NCBI RefSeq assembly: GCF_001429025.1
Contig: NZ_LMHT01000035.1
Location: forward strand, 52,489 to 116,488
Source of the DNA: Phenylobacterium sp. Root700
Lineage (GTDB): Bacteria > Pseudomonadota > Alphaproteobacteria > Caulobacterales > Caulobacteraceae
DNA length: 64,000 bases
Direction: 5' to 3'
Below, one piece after another: positions 38,224 through 46,829 of this stretch. Each line of letters begins with the position of its first letter. Position 1 is the first letter of the stretch. The notes under the pieces are model-generated. The model did not search any database, was not told the DNA's origin, and worked only from the letters and a program-made list of their open reading frames with translations. The translations under genes were made by a program, and so were the position numbers.

Positions 38224-38904
38224 TTACGCCCTTGGTTGAACGATGGCCTCAAAGCCGGCCGCGCAATAGTCGAACAGCCGCGATCGCACCGCTTCCAGGT
38301 CGGTGGAGCGGCAAAGCCCTCCAGAAAGCTGATCGATTCGCCCGGTCTCCGACAGGGCCAGCATCATCGAGCCGGTGAGGAACTGATAGCCCCAGTAGAG
38401 GTCGCGAAGCTCGGCCTGCGGCATCGCGCGCTTCAAGGTGGCGATGAGCTCGTGGACGACGGGATCGAAGAACCGATTCATCGTCTCCCCGCCCCATGCC
38501 GGGGTGTTGTTCACCAGGGCCACCAGGCGGAAATAGTTCTTCCATCCGGCCTCGCCGGTCAGCGAGCGCTCGATGAGCGGGCCGATGAAGGCCTCCATCA
38601 CGCCCCTGGTGGTCATGGCCGCGTGATGACGCGCCTCATAGGCGGCCAAGGCTTGCAAGCGTTCGGTGTTCAGGATCTCGGCCCGGCGCGCGAAGACCGC
38701 GTCGAACAGGTCGCGCTTAGTTCCGAAGTAGTAGTGGATCAGGGCGGTGTCGACACCGGCCTCAGCGGCCACCTGCCGGGTCGTGACGCCATAGAACCCG
38801 TGTCCGGCGAACAGCAATTCAGCGGCGTTCAGGATCACGCCGCGCAGATCAGGGCCATCGCCCTTGCGGCGACGTCCTCGGCCCGAGGCGAGCGGCGTCG
38901 TCAT
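38224..38904 (-). CDS. TetR-family transcriptional regulator
   Basis: A 226-residue repressor-type regulator. The N-terminal helix-turn-helix reads FYGVTTRQVAAEAGVDTALI (about 37-56), followed by YYFGTKRDLFDAVF, the usual TetR third helix. The ligand domain covers the remainder. Its ATG overlaps the stop of the DAACS transporter gene (ATGA), so it is the second gene of that transcript and may control it (inference). The frame is also open upstream inside the transporter gene, which I treat as a shadow. Confidence 0.9.
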   Translation of the reverse strand: MTTPLASGRGRRRKGDGPDLRGVILNAAELLFAGHGFYGVTTRQVAAEAGVDTALIHYYFGTKRDLFDAVFARRAEILNTERLQALAAYEARHHAAMTTRGVMEAFIGPLIERSLTGEAGWKNYFRLVALVNNTPAWGGETMNRFFDPVVHELIATLKRAMPQAELRDLYWGYQFLTGSMMLALSETGRIDQLSGGLCRSTDLEAVRSRLFDYCAAGFEAIVQPRA

Positions 38905-40163
38905 TCGTCCGTGTCCGCTGCGCCCTTGGCCAGGCAGGTGACGGCCACGTCGGCGGTCACGTTGGCCACGGTCCGGAAGATGTCGGGAATCGTCTCCACG
39001 GCCAAGAGAATCGGCAGTAGCTCCAACGGCACGCCCATGATCAGGCAGATCGGGCCGGTGGTGGTGAAGAAGGTGATCTGCCCCGGCAGGCCGACCGAGG
39101 CCAGGCTGATCACCGAGGCCACGCCGACGCCGGCGACCAACAGCGCGAAATTCAGCGGCACGCCGTAAACGTGGGCGCAGTAGATGGCCACGCTCAGATT
39201 GGCGGCCGGGCTGGAAATCCGAAAGAGCGAGACCGCCAGCGGCAGCACCACGCCGGTGATGTGTTCCGGCACCCGCAGTTGCCGGGCCCCGGCGATCATC
39301 GCCGGCAGCGAGGCGATCGACGACTGGGTCGAGAAGGCCACCGCCTGGGCCGGCGCCACGGCGCGGGCGAAGGCGACCAGCGGCGTGCCGGCCAGCAGCG
39401 CGATCAGGTAGGACAGCAGGGCGACCGAGATGCATACGCCCGACAGCAGCAGGATGTAGTGGCCAAGCGCGCCCGCCGCCCCGAACCCTGCCTTGGCCCC
39501 GACCACCAGCGCCAGGGCGAACACCCCGATCGGCGCGACCAGCAGCACCCACTGGACCAGCACCAGCATGGCCTCGACCACGGCTTCAAACACCTGAAGC
39601 AGCCCTGCCTTAAGCTCGGGCTTGATGCGAGTGACGGCCAGGCCGAACAGCAGCGCGAACACCACCAGCGGCGCCATGCTGGTCTCCGCAGCCGCCTGGA
39701 TCGGATTGGTGGGGATGAAGGCCCGCAGCCAGACGCCCATGGTTGGGAAGTCCGGCACCTTCGTCGTCGAATGGCCCGCGGCGTCGCGCAGTCCGGCCAC
39801 CGCCTCGACCGGCGCCGGCCAAGCCGCCAGCACGCCGGTGACGCCGAGCGCGGCGAACGTCGCCGATCCAGCGAGCAGGAGCGCGAAGAGGCCCAGCGCC
39901 CGCGCCGCCGCCCCGCCCGCTGCGGCGGTCCCCGCCGCCGAGGACACCCCAACGACCAACAACGAGAACACCAGCGGCACGATGGTCATGCGCAAGGCGT
40001 CCAGCCACATCCCTCCAATGGGATCGGCCACGGCCAGGGCGTGGTTCAGATAAGCGGTTTCGGCGAGGGTCGCGCCCACGCAGAGCCCAGCCACCAGGCT
40101 GAACAGGATCCAGAGGGTCGATTGCGCGCCGACGGAACGGAGCGCTGCAGCTAGCTTGGCCAT
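38901..40163 (-). CDS. Dicarboxylate/amino acid:cation symporter (DAACS family)
   Basis: A 420-residue inner-membrane transporter with about eight membrane helices and re-entrant hairpins. Family marks are the serine-rich hairpin FSTQSSIASLPAMI (about 279-292) and the ion/substrate segment ISSPAANLSVAIYCAHVYGV (about 319-338), where the typical NMDGT motif is not obvious. Substrate is probably a carboxylate or acidic amino acid, or unknown. Co-transcribed with the downstream TetR gene; divergent from the XRE-type gene at 40306. Confidence 0.85.
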   Translation of the reverse strand: MAKLAAALRSVGAQSTLWILFSLVAGLCVGATLAETAYLNHALAVADPIGGMWLDALRMTIVPLVFSLLVVGVSSAAGTAAAGGAAARALGLFALLLAGSATFAALGVTGVLAAWPAPVEAVAGLRDAAGHSTTKVPDFPTMGVWLRAFIPTNPIQAAAETSMAPLVVFALLFGLAVTRIKPELKAGLLQVFEAVVEAMLVLVQWVLLVAPIGVFALALVVGAKAGFGAAGALGHYILLLSGVCISVALLSYLIALLAGTPLVAFARAVAPAQAVAFSTQSSIASLPAMIAGARQLRVPEHITGVVLPLAVSLFRISSPAANLSVAIYCAHVYGVPLNFALLVAGVGVASVISLASVGLPGQITFFTTTGPICLIMGVPLELLPILLAVETIPDIFRTVANVTADVAVTCLAKGAADTDE

Positions 40164-40305
40164 CGGCCAAACCTAGAGCGCCATCCCCCTGATGGGGAAT
40201 AGGTTTTCAGCGGGCCGCGAAACCCAATCTCATTGGCGCCCTGTCGCATTCGTCATAGCCTTGCCCCTCGCAGCGCCTTTGGCGCGTGCGACGGGAGGGA
40301 TGGCG

Positions 40306-40566
40306 ATGATCATCTCGCTGCCTGCGGTCGATACGGACCTTGAAGCCGTCGGCCGCCGCATAAGGGCGATCCGCGAAGCCCGCGGCCTTGGCCTGGAACG
40401 CCTCGCGGACGAGGCGCGTCTTGGCCATGCGGAACTGTCCCTGGCCGAGCACGGCCGCCTCAGGCTCGACTCCGCACAGCTTCACGCCCTGACCAGCGCG
40501 CTGCACGTCTCGCCGCGCATCCTCTTCGAGCCGGCGATCGACGTGTCCAGAATTCGGCGGCTCTAG
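40306..40566 (+). CDS. Small XRE-type helix-turn-helix protein
   Basis: An 86-residue protein, almost entirely a Cro/C1-type HTH domain: [20 protein letters not shown] (about 14-33) then [23 protein letters not shown] 40306 is chosen because GGGAGG lies 7 nt upstream; an ATG 6 nt earlier is too close to that ribosome-binding site. It has no obvious effector domain and its partner genes are unknown. Its stop shares the CTAG at 40563-40566 with the convergent panB gene. Confidence 0.75.
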   Translation: MIISLPAVDTDLEAVGRRIRAIREARGLGLERLADEARLGHAELSLAEHGRLRLDSAQLHALTSALHVSPRILFEPAIDVSRIRRL

Positions 40567-41390
40567 CCCGCCTTGGCGAAGTAGATCTCGGCCGGACCGG
40601 GGAACTTCCGCGCCCGGACGTCGTCGGCGTAGCCGGCGACGGCCTTGGTGATCTCACCGCGCAGGTCGCCGTAGCGGCGGACGAACTTCGGCGTCCAGTC
40701 GAACAGGCCAAGCATGTCGTCGGTGACCAGGATCTGACCGTCGCAGCCGGCCGACGCGCCGATCCCGATGGTCGGAACCGACACCGCTTGGGTGATCTCG
40801 CGGGCCAGACCCTCGGCGACGCCCTCGACCACCAGGGCGAAGGCCCCGGCGTCCGCGGTAGCCTTCGCCTCGGCCAGGATCTGGGCGCGCTCTTCGCCGC
40901 CCTTGCCCTTGGCCTTGAAGCCGCCGTCAACCAGCACCGCCTGCGGGCGCAGCCCCACATGGCCCATCACCGGAATGCCGCGCTTCACGAGGTAGTCGAT
41001 GGTGGCGACCACGGTCGAGCCGCTCTCCACCTTGACCGCCTGGGCGCCGGTTTCCTTCATCAGGCGCGCGGCGTTGGCGTAGGCGACTTCCTGCGAGCCC
41101 TCGTAGGAACCGAACGGCATGTCGACCACGACCATCGCCCGGCGGGCCGTGCGCATGACCGCCTGGCCATGCATGATCATCATTTCCATGGTCACGCCGA
41201 CCGTATTGGGCAGGCCATGAACGACCATGCCGACGGAATCGCCGACCAGCAGCAGGTCGCAATGCTCGTCCAGGATCTCAGCGACCGGCGCGGTGTAGGC
41301 GGTCAGGCACACGATCGGCACCCCGCCCTTGCGCGCGGCGATGTCCGGCGCGGTCACCCGCTTCACTGTATCCTGACGCTGAGCCGACAT
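40563..41390 (-). CDS. panB: 3-methyl-2-oxobutanoate hydroxymethyltransferase PanB
   Basis: First enzyme of pantothenate synthesis, adding a hydroxymethyl group from methylenetetrahydrofolate to ketoisovalerate. At 275 residues it is typical. Metal ligands are Asp51 (LVGDSVG) and Asp90 ([10 protein letters not shown]), Glu122 lies in KVESG, and the catalytic base is Glu189 (LVVEG). The MGHVGLRPQ motif (142-150) is present. It starts only 2 nt after the stop of a membrane-protein gene in an ECF sigma factor operon, an unusual setting for panB. Confidence 0.94.
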   Translation of the reverse strand: MSAQRQDTVKRVTAPDIAARKGGVPIVCLTAYTAPVAEILDEHCDLLLVGDSVGMVVHGLPNTVGVTMEMMIMHGQAVMRTARRAMVVVDMPFGSYEGSQEVAYANAARLMKETGAQAVKVESGSTVVATIDYLVKRGIPVMGHVGLRPQAVLVDGGFKAKGKGGEERAQILAEAKATADAGAFALVVEGVAEGLAREITQAVSVPTIGIGASAGCDGQILVTDDMLGLFDWTPKFVRRYGDLRGEITKAVAGYADDVRARKFPGPAEIYFAKAG

Positions 41391-41392
41391 GG

Positions 41393-41773
41393 CTAGAACT
41401 CCTCAAACACGCGGGTCACTACGAAGCCGATGGCAAGCACGGCCATCCCGCCGGCGATCCATACCACGGATGAACCGGCCGGCAGCGCCGACAGCATTTC
41501 CAGCCGCGGCGCCCACTGCGTGACCCCAGCCTCGATCAACCGGGTCGAGCCTTGGGAGGCGGTTTCGACCTGGTGGATGAAGTTCGACATGATCAGTTGG
41601 CTGGCGCCCACGACCCCGCCGACCAGGCCAGCCGCCCCGATAATCCAGCGACGCAAATTCCAACCGCGGTTCAGCTTCCGCTCCACCGAAACGGCGAAGG
41701 CCTTCTCGTCGGAGAAGGCCGGCGGTTCGGCGAAGAGGCGTTCGAGACGGCGTTCAAATTCGAGTTCAGCCAT
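41393..41773 (-). CDS. Small membrane protein, possible anti-sigma partner
   Basis: A 126-residue protein with a charged N-terminal region of about 40 residues ([20 protein letters not shown]) and two membrane helices: [20 protein letters not shown] (about 42-61) and [18 protein letters not shown] near the C-terminus. Its ATG lies 8 nt inside the end of the ECF sigma gene, so it is translationally coupled to it. Position and topology fit an anti-sigma factor, but I see no zinc-binding HxxxCxxC motif, so this is inference. No other family recognised. Confidence 0.6.
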   Translation of the reverse strand: MAELEFERRLERLFAEPPAFSDEKAFAVSVERKLNRGWNLRRWIIGAAGLVGGVVGASQLIMSNFIHQVETASQGSTRLIEAGVTQWAPRLEMLSALPAGSSVVWIAGGMAVLAIGFVVTRVFEEF

Positions 41774-42350
41774 TGTCACGCCTCCCTTCCGGTAGAGCGT
41801 CGGCGCCCGGCGCCAGTCGCGCTCGGAGCTTCTCCAGACCACGTTTGACATGGGACTTGACCGTTCCAAGCGGCAGATTCAAGGCGTCGGCGGCCTCGGC
41901 ATGCGAAAGGCCCGCGCCGTAGCACATCGACACGCACACCCGCTCGGCCGGCCCCAGCGACCGCAGCGCCTCATCCAGATCAATCCTGTCCCCCGTATCG
42001 CGGAACGACGCGACCGGGGCGTCGTCCTCGGCCTCGACCGCCAGGCTGGCGAGCCGACGCTCGCGCTGCAGCCGGCGCAGATACTGGCGCGCGGAGATCT
42101 TCTTCACCCAGCCTGCAAAAGCCCCCTGCCCCCGGAACTCGGAGATCCGCTCAAAGGCGATCAGGAAGGCGTCCTGGGCGACATCGTCGGCCTCGGCCGC
42201 GGGCGCGCCCATCCGGCGCAGCAGACCGCGCACCGCCGAGCCATGCCGGCGGACCAGTTCGCCAAAGGCCGAGCGATCTCCCGTGGCCGCGAGGGTCGCG
42301 AGCTCCACGTCGTGAAGATTGGCCAGCCTTGTGTTTTGAGAGCCCGACAT
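41766..42350 (-). CDS. ECF-type RNA polymerase sigma factor
   Basis: A 194-residue sigma-70-family protein. Region 2 begins FGELVRRHGSAVRGLLRRMG (about 28-47), with DDVAQDAFLIAFERI (55-69) contacting the -10 element. Region 4 contains LSHAEAADALNLPLGTVKSH (about 149-168). The downstream small membrane gene overlaps by 8 nt. The upstream neighbour is another small membrane protein. Which stress activates it cannot be told from the sequence. Confidence 0.92.
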   Translation of the reverse strand: MSGSQNTRLANLHDVELATLAATGDRSAFGELVRRHGSAVRGLLRRMGAPAAEADDVAQDAFLIAFERISEFRGQGAFAGWVKKISARQYLRRLQRERRLASLAVEAEDDAPVASFRDTGDRIDLDEALRSLGPAERVCVSMCYGAGLSHAEAADALNLPLGTVKSHVKRGLEKLRARLAPGADALPEGRRDNG

Positions 42351-42378
42351 CAGGGCTTTCCCCCATCCCTCTTCGGGG

Positions 42379-42753
42379 CTAGCGCCGGTCGCGCTGGACG
42401 AATGAAAGCGCGATCAAGGCCAGGCCGATGAAGCCTGGGAACGCCGCGATCCCCAGCAGCGGATAGAGCGCATCGGGCTCTTCGAAACTCACCGCGACAC
42501 CCAGCGCGATGAAGGCGACCGCCACGCCTAGCCAGATCACGCCCGCCCGCAGATCACGATAGGACGAGGCCGGCGCCTTCTTCACGTCGCTGGTCAGGGC
42601 TTCGATCACCTCAGGCGGCAGTTCTGCGCCCTTCTCGATGGAGGCGCGCAGGGTCTCTTGCAGCCTCTGGCGTTCGAGACTCTTGAGGTATCGCGGCACG
42701 ATGACGATCGCGGCGATCATGGCGAAGAACCCTAGCGGGACCAGGATTTCCAT
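42379..42753 (-). CDS. Small membrane protein of the DUF6249 type
   Basis: A 124-residue protein with an N-terminal membrane helix (VPLGFFAMIAAIVIVPRYL, about 5-23), a cytoplasmic helix with RASIEKGAELPPEVIEAL (about 37-54) and two C-terminal helices. The KGxxLPPE element and topology are typical of a group of small proteins often found next to ECF sigma factors. AGGAGA precedes the ATG. It is first in the presumed operon with the sigma factor, 28 nt upstream of it. Confidence 0.7.
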   Translation of the reverse strand: MEILVPLGFFAMIAAIVIVPRYLKSLERQRLQETLRASIEKGAELPPEVIEALTSDVKKAPASSYRDLRAGVIWLGVAVAFIALGVAVSFEEPDALYPLLGIAAFPGFIGLALIALSFVQRDRR

Positions 42754-42834
42754 CTAATTCTCCTATCTCCGATGCACACAGGCCAGTCAGCCTCGTTCTC
42801 TGTAGGGAAAGAGGCGTCAGCCCACGCCTACAGA

Positions 42835-42852
42835 TGCATGAACCTGCATGAA
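42835..42852. promoter_or_regulatory. TGCATGAA direct repeat upstream of the ECF sigma operon
   Basis: TGCATGAA occurs at 42835-42842 and again at 42845-42852, one helical turn apart, 82 nt upstream of the first gene of the operon. A hairpin AGGCGT-N6-ACGCCT lies between it and the gene (42812-42829). The repeat could be an operator or an autoregulated sigma-factor promoter element. Confidence 0.3.
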
Positions 42853-42886
42853 ATGTTCGTCATGATTTTCAGGCGGCCTGCCCAGG

Positions 42887-43234
42887 TCAGGCGAAGGCGG
42901 CCCGATAGGCGTCCGGCTTGAAGCCGACCAGCAGAGGCCCGCCGGTCTCCAGCACCGGCCGCTTGATCATCGACGGTTGGGCCAGCATCAGGCCGATGGC
43001 CTTCTGCGCGTCCAGGCCGGTCTTGTCGGCGTCGGGCAGTTTGCGGAAGGTCGTGCCGGCGCGGTTGAGCACCGTTTCCCAGCCCACCTCGCCGATCCAG
43101 CGCTCCAGGTGGGCGCGGTCGACGCCGAGGGTCTTGTAGTCGTGAAACTCATAGGCCACGCCGTGGTCGTCCAACCACGTGCGGGCCTTCTTCATCGTGT
43201 CACAGGCTTTGATGCCATAGATCGTAACGGTCAT
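42887..43234 (-). CDS. ArsC/Spx-family protein (YffB-like)
   Basis: A 115-residue thioredoxin-fold protein. It starts MTVTIYGIKACDTMKKARTW, with one conserved cysteine (Cys11) and Met in place of the second Cys of the CxxC pair. RAGTTFRKLPD and MIKRPVLE segments follow, typical of the YffB/Spx-like branch and not of true arsenate reductases. Probably a glutathione-dependent reductase or regulator; function unknown. No arsenic genes lie nearby. Confidence 0.85.
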   Translation of the reverse strand: MTVTIYGIKACDTMKKARTWLDDHGVAYEFHDYKTLGVDRAHLERWIGEVGWETVLNRAGTTFRKLPDADKTGLDAQKAIGLMLAQPSMIKRPVLETGGPLLVGFKPDAYRAAFA

Positions 43235-43257
43235 GTCTCGAATCCGCTCAGCCGTGG

Positions 43258-43285
43258 GTCGCGCCTGAATATCGTCAGGCGCGAC
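43258..43285 (-). terminator. Hairpin terminator after the autotransporter gene
   Basis: Perfect 11-bp arms GTCGCGCCTGA (43258-43268) and TCAGGCGCGAC (43275-43285) with a 6-nt loop, 25 nt past the autotransporter stop. No T tract follows on the minus strand. Confidence 0.5.
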
Positions 43286-43309
43286 GCTTTCCGAGCGGCA
43301 ATCAGCACG

Positions 43310-46054
43310 TCACCAGGTGATCCGCAGCCCCAGCGTGGCGGCATGCGCCGCGTCGTCGGTGTTGAGCTTGGCGTCGTAGTTCGCGAAGAACACCGTGCGC
43401 TCACCAGCCCTGGCCGACACCCCGACGCCGAGCAGCGCGCTGTCACGCCCCACTTGAGCGCCGCGTGAAGCGAAGCCGCCAGCCGGCGCGCCGATGAAGG
43501 CGCCGTCAAGTTCGGCGTGGTCGTCCAGGAACTCATGCAGCCACTTGGCGCGCGCTTCGATCAGGCCCGAGGTGTTTGCCGTCGGCAGAGGCGCCGACAG
43601 GCTGAGGCCCAGCCCGCTTTGCAGACTGTCGAGGTTCTGCCTCTCGCCGACGAGACCAAGGCTGCCGACGCCCTGCTCCGTGAAGGCGTCCTGATGCAGG
43701 CCGCCATAACGCAGCGAGGCGAGCGGACGCGCCGTCACCCCGCCGAGATCGAAGGCGTAGGACGCCTCGGCAAAGACCCCGATGCGCTCGCCGTCATAGT
43801 CGGCTGTAGCGCGCCGCGACTCGTCGCCAATGACCAGGTTGCGGCCGACCTCGTTCGTCAGGCGCGCATAGCTCACCCAGCTGTCGAGCGCGAAGGCGCC
43901 GCCGACATAGGCGCCGTAGAGCGCGCCCTCATAGGCCTTGACCTCGCCCCGCCCGCCGAAGCGGTCGAAGTCGACGTCGGTCGCGCTGTAGCTGAAGCTG
44001 GCGCCGACCCGCATCGAGGGCGAAACCTCCCAGTCGCGTCCGACAATGAGCCCGCCCGTCTGGTAGTCGGCGCCGGAGGTGTCCGAACCGGCGCCCAGCC
44101 GTCCCCATTGCCCGTAGGCCCGCGCCCAGGCGTTGTCGTCCGAGGCGCCAGGCTTATCCGCGCGCAGATCGCCCAGGCGGGCCGACAGCGTCTGATCGAG
44201 CGGCAGCCCCCCCGTCAGCGCGATGGTGGCCAGCGAGGCGTGGAGCTCGCCCGACAGGCTTTCCAGAGAGTCGCGCGCCTGGCCGGGCGACGAACCCTGG
44301 AGGGCCATTGCGCCGCCCAGGAAGCCCGCGTCGCCGCTGTCCAGGCCACGCTCCAGGGCGCCGCCGACCGCGCAGGCGTTGGCGCCTATGCAGACCGAGC
44401 GGTCGTCGAACCGCAGCCGGGTCAGGGTCAGATAGACCGCGCCGACGTCATAGCTGAGCGACGGCTTGAGGAAGGCGTAGTCGTCGGTGAGCAGCGCCTC
44501 GAACCGGCCCGTGACACCCTGCCCCGCGGTGAGCAGGGCCTGGGTGAAGGAGGTCCTGTAGAGGCCCGGCGTGATCAGTACGCTGACCGCCCCGCCTTCC
44601 AGATCGGCGGCGCCGGTGATCGCAAGCTGATTGGTCAGGCCCTCCGGCGCAATCTGGCCGATGATCAAGCCCGTCTTGGTGTTCACAAAATCGCCGTCGA
44701 TGGTCAGGGTCCCCGCCAATGACGAGTTGCCGGGAGCGATATAGCCTTCGTTCCAAACTGCGCCGCGCACGACGCCGCGTCCGGCGAGCACCCCGTCATA
44801 GCCAACGAAGGTCGGCGAGATGATGGAGCCCATCACCGCCAGCAGGCCCTCGTCCACCCAGGTCACACCGGAATAGGTGTTGTCGCCATTGAGGACGAGC
44901 GTCCCGCTCCCCGACTTGATCAGCCCGCCCGCGCCGGAGATGTCGTTGTACCAAACGCTCGTTCCGGTCGGCTGGACCACGTGGAAGTCGCCCCAGTCGA
45001 AGCGGCCCGGACCCACCACCGCCTTGCCGGCATCGAGCAGGCCGTAACCGTAGAGATCATCGACGCCAGGAGCCCCGAGGTCGCTCGCCGTCCCAAGCAA
45101 GGTCTGGCGCACCTGATCGGCGGTGAAGTTGGGGAACATCTGCCAGACCAGCGCAGCCGCGCCGGAGACGTGCGGCGCGGCGAATGAGGTTCCCTCGGCT
45201 TCGCCATAGCCGCCGCCCGCCATCGCAGCGGAAATTCCAAAACCGTCCGCATCAAAATCGCCGCCAGGGGCCGCCAGGCACCAGGTCTTGGCGACACCGC
45301 AGGCGTTCGCATAACCGGCCAGATCGCCGCTGTAGCCGACGGCGGTCACCGCCAGCCAGCCACGCTCAAGTTCCGGAAACAGATGCGGCAGGCCCGCCTC
45401 TGGGCCCGGCTGCGACAGACCCGAGTTATGAGTGATGAAGACGACCAGCCCGCCACGTTCGACGGCCGACCGCGAGGCCGCGAGCAGGTTAGGCGCCCGC
45501 GCCTCCATATCGGCGAGGGAGTAGTCGGTGATCGCCTCGTCCACGCCTCCCCAGCTGTTGTTGAGGATACGGACGCCACGATCGAGCAACGCGCCCCACG
45601 CCTCGCCGACGATCGGATCGTCGTAGGCCATGCTCCCGTCGTCATCCAGGACCCGGGCGCTGACGACCCGCGCGCCGGGGGCCATCCCGTGCATGCCGGT
45701 CCCGTCTCGTTTGCCCGCGATGATCGAGGCGACCGCCGTCCCGTGACCGGTCCTGTCAATTATCACCGGCGAGCGCGTGACATAGTCGTAGCCGCCCGAA
45801 ACCTGTCCCTTCAGTTCGGAATGATCGGTCGCCACGCCGGAATCGATCACCCCGACCTCGACGCCCGAACCGTCCACGCCCATGGCGTAGGCGTATTCGG
45901 CGCCGGACATCCACAGCCCCCAGGAGGTCCAGAACTCCGGCGTCCGATAAGTCCTGGGATCAGTGGGCGCGCCGACCGTCTGGGCCATGGCGCCTGTCGT
46001 CAGACACGACGACAGCATCAGCGTCGCAAGGACGCTCTTCGACGTAAGCTTCAC
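43310..46054 (-). CDS. Subtilisin-like (S8) autotransporter serine protease
   Basis: A 914-residue type Va secreted protease. After a signal peptide (1-24, AMA cleavage) comes an S8 domain with a complete triad: Asp71 (VGVIDSGV), His104 (GHGTAVAS) and Ser290 (GTSFAAPHVSG). A beta-helix-like stalk follows, with an autotransporter-associated repeat (SGTLVLNGDNTYSG, near 388). The outer-membrane barrel starts around residue 645 (DDNAWARAYGQWGRL) and ends in a terminal Trp. The start is GTG. Relatives such as SphB1 and NalP process other surface proteins; substrates here are unknown. Confidence 0.92.
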   Translation of the reverse strand: MKLTSKSVLATLMLSSCLTTGAMAQTVGAPTDPRTYRTPEFWTSWGLWMSGAEYAYAMGVDGSGVEVGVIDSGVATDHSELKGQVSGGYDYVTRSPVIIDRTGHGTAVASIIAGKRDGTGMHGMAPGARVVSARVLDDDGSMAYDDPIVGEAWGALLDRGVRILNNSWGGVDEAITDYSLADMEARAPNLLAASRSAVERGGLVVFITHNSGLSQPGPEAGLPHLFPELERGWLAVTAVGYSGDLAGYANACGVAKTWCLAAPGGDFDADGFGISAAMAGGGYGEAEGTSFAAPHVSGAAALVWQMFPNFTADQVRQTLLGTASDLGAPGVDDLYGYGLLDAGKAVVGPGRFDWGDFHVVQPTGTSVWYNDISGAGGLIKSGSGTLVLNGDNTYSGVTWVDEGLLAVMGSIISPTFVGYDGVLAGRGVVRGAVWNEGYIAPGNSSLAGTLTIDGDFVNTKTGLIIGQIAPEGLTNQLAITGAADLEGGAVSVLITPGLYRTSFTQALLTAGQGVTGRFEALLTDDYAFLKPSLSYDVGAVYLTLTRLRFDDRSVCIGANACAVGGALERGLDSGDAGFLGGAMALQGSSPGQARDSLESLSGELHASLATIALTGGLPLDQTLSARLGDLRADKPGASDDNAWARAYGQWGRLGAGSDTSGADYQTGGLIVGRDWEVSPSMRVGASFSYSATDVDFDRFGGRGEVKAYEGALYGAYVGGAFALDSWVSYARLTNEVGRNLVIGDESRRATADYDGERIGVFAEASYAFDLGGVTARPLASLRYGGLHQDAFTEQGVGSLGLVGERQNLDSLQSGLGLSLSAPLPTANTSGLIEARAKWLHEFLDDHAELDGAFIGAPAGGFASRGAQVGRDSALLGVGVSARAGERTVFFANYDAKLNTDDAAHAATLGLRITW

Positions 46055-46088
46055 GTAACCCCCAGGGAGATGGCCCGGCGCTCGCGGC

Positions 46089-46126
46089 GCCCGACCTAGC
46101 CGAGTCGGAAATGCGCCAGGTCGGGC
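46089..46126 (-). terminator. Hairpin between the LigT-like and autotransporter genes
   Basis: Nine-bp arms GCCCGACCT (46089-46097) and AGGTCGGGC (46118-46126) enclose a 20-nt loop. It lies 54 nt past the LigT stop and 35 nt before the autotransporter start on the same strand. It could end the LigT transcript or form part of the autotransporter leader. Confidence 0.35.
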
Positions 46127-46179
46127 TCCACATCAACCCGTGATACGTGTATTTTTCGCGGATATAGTGTACGGTGAGT

Positions 46180-46737
46180 TTAGGTCGACCCCAGCGGCCA
46201 ACGCTCGACATAGGTGTAGCGGCCCCGCCCCTGCTCGCTGCGGATGAGGACCACCTCCCGCGCGCGCCAGCTGATCGGCCTATCGAGGGTCGTCTCCGAA
46301 ATCGCCGTCGCCCTGTAGGCCAGCGTGACATGCGGCGTAAAACGGGAAGGTCCGCGAAGGTTGAGGCCGTTCGCCGCCGCGGCGTCGACCAGCCCGTCCT
46401 TCAGTCGCGTCAAAAGCCCGGTCGCCGCCGGCGCGCAGCGCAGCACGAGCGACCCGGACGCCTCACGTCTTGCAAAGCTGCACGCCTTGGGCAGGACGAC
46501 GTCAAACTTCTCGGTCGCTATCGCCGCGCCGACCCGCCTGGCGAGGGCGAGCAGCGTGTCACGCCGCCAGACGTCGAGTTGGAAACCGAGCAGCGACAGA
46601 TGCAGCTTCTCGGCCGGACAAAGCCGATCTCCATTGGCGAGATCCCGTCCCAACACCGTCATTTGCGCCGCTGCGGCGGCGTCTGGGAGTATCCCGAAGA
46701 ACAGAACCTCCCGCATTCCCTGCATGACCATGTCCAT
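46180..46737 (-). CDS. LigT/2H-family RNA 2',3'-cyclic phosphodiesterase
   Basis: A 185-residue 2H phosphoesterase of the RNA 2',3'-cyclic phosphodiesterase (ThpR/LigT) type. Two catalytic HxT/S-type motifs are visible: HLSL in KLHLSLLGF (about 45-53) and HVTL in FTPHVTLAYR (about 135-144). Family enzymes open 2',3'-cyclic phosphates on RNA ends or reverse 2'-5' ligation. ATG 46737 is used; internal Met codons at residues 3, 5 and 8 are alternatives. A canonical alphaproteobacterial SOS box lies 24 nt upstream, so the gene is probably induced by DNA damage. Confidence 0.85.
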   Translation of the reverse strand: MDMVMQGMREVLFFGILPDAAAAAQMTVLGRDLANGDRLCPAEKLHLSLLGFQLDVWRRDTLLALARRVGAAIATEKFDVVLPKACSFARREASGSLVLRCAPAATGLLTRLKDGLVDAAAANGLNLRGPSRFTPHVTLAYRATAISETTLDRPISWRAREVVLIRSEQGRGRYTYVERWPLGST

Positions 46738-46760
46738 GCCTTTCCATCAAACACATGATA

Positions 46761-46775
46761 GAACAAACGTAGAAC
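46761..46775 (-). promoter_or_regulatory. LexA-type SOS box
   Basis: Read on the minus strand the site is GTTC-N7-GTTC (46775 to 46761; GAAC-N7-GAAC on plus), an exact match to the alphaproteobacterial LexA operator consensus. It lies 24 nt before the LigT-like start codon, where it would overlap the promoter. No divergent gene uses this region, so the LigT gene is the evident target. Confidence 0.7.
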
Positions 46776-46829
46776 ATGTAGGGCGTCGACATCAAGCACG
46801 TGGACCGCCGGAGCGGCCCGCCGTGGGCC

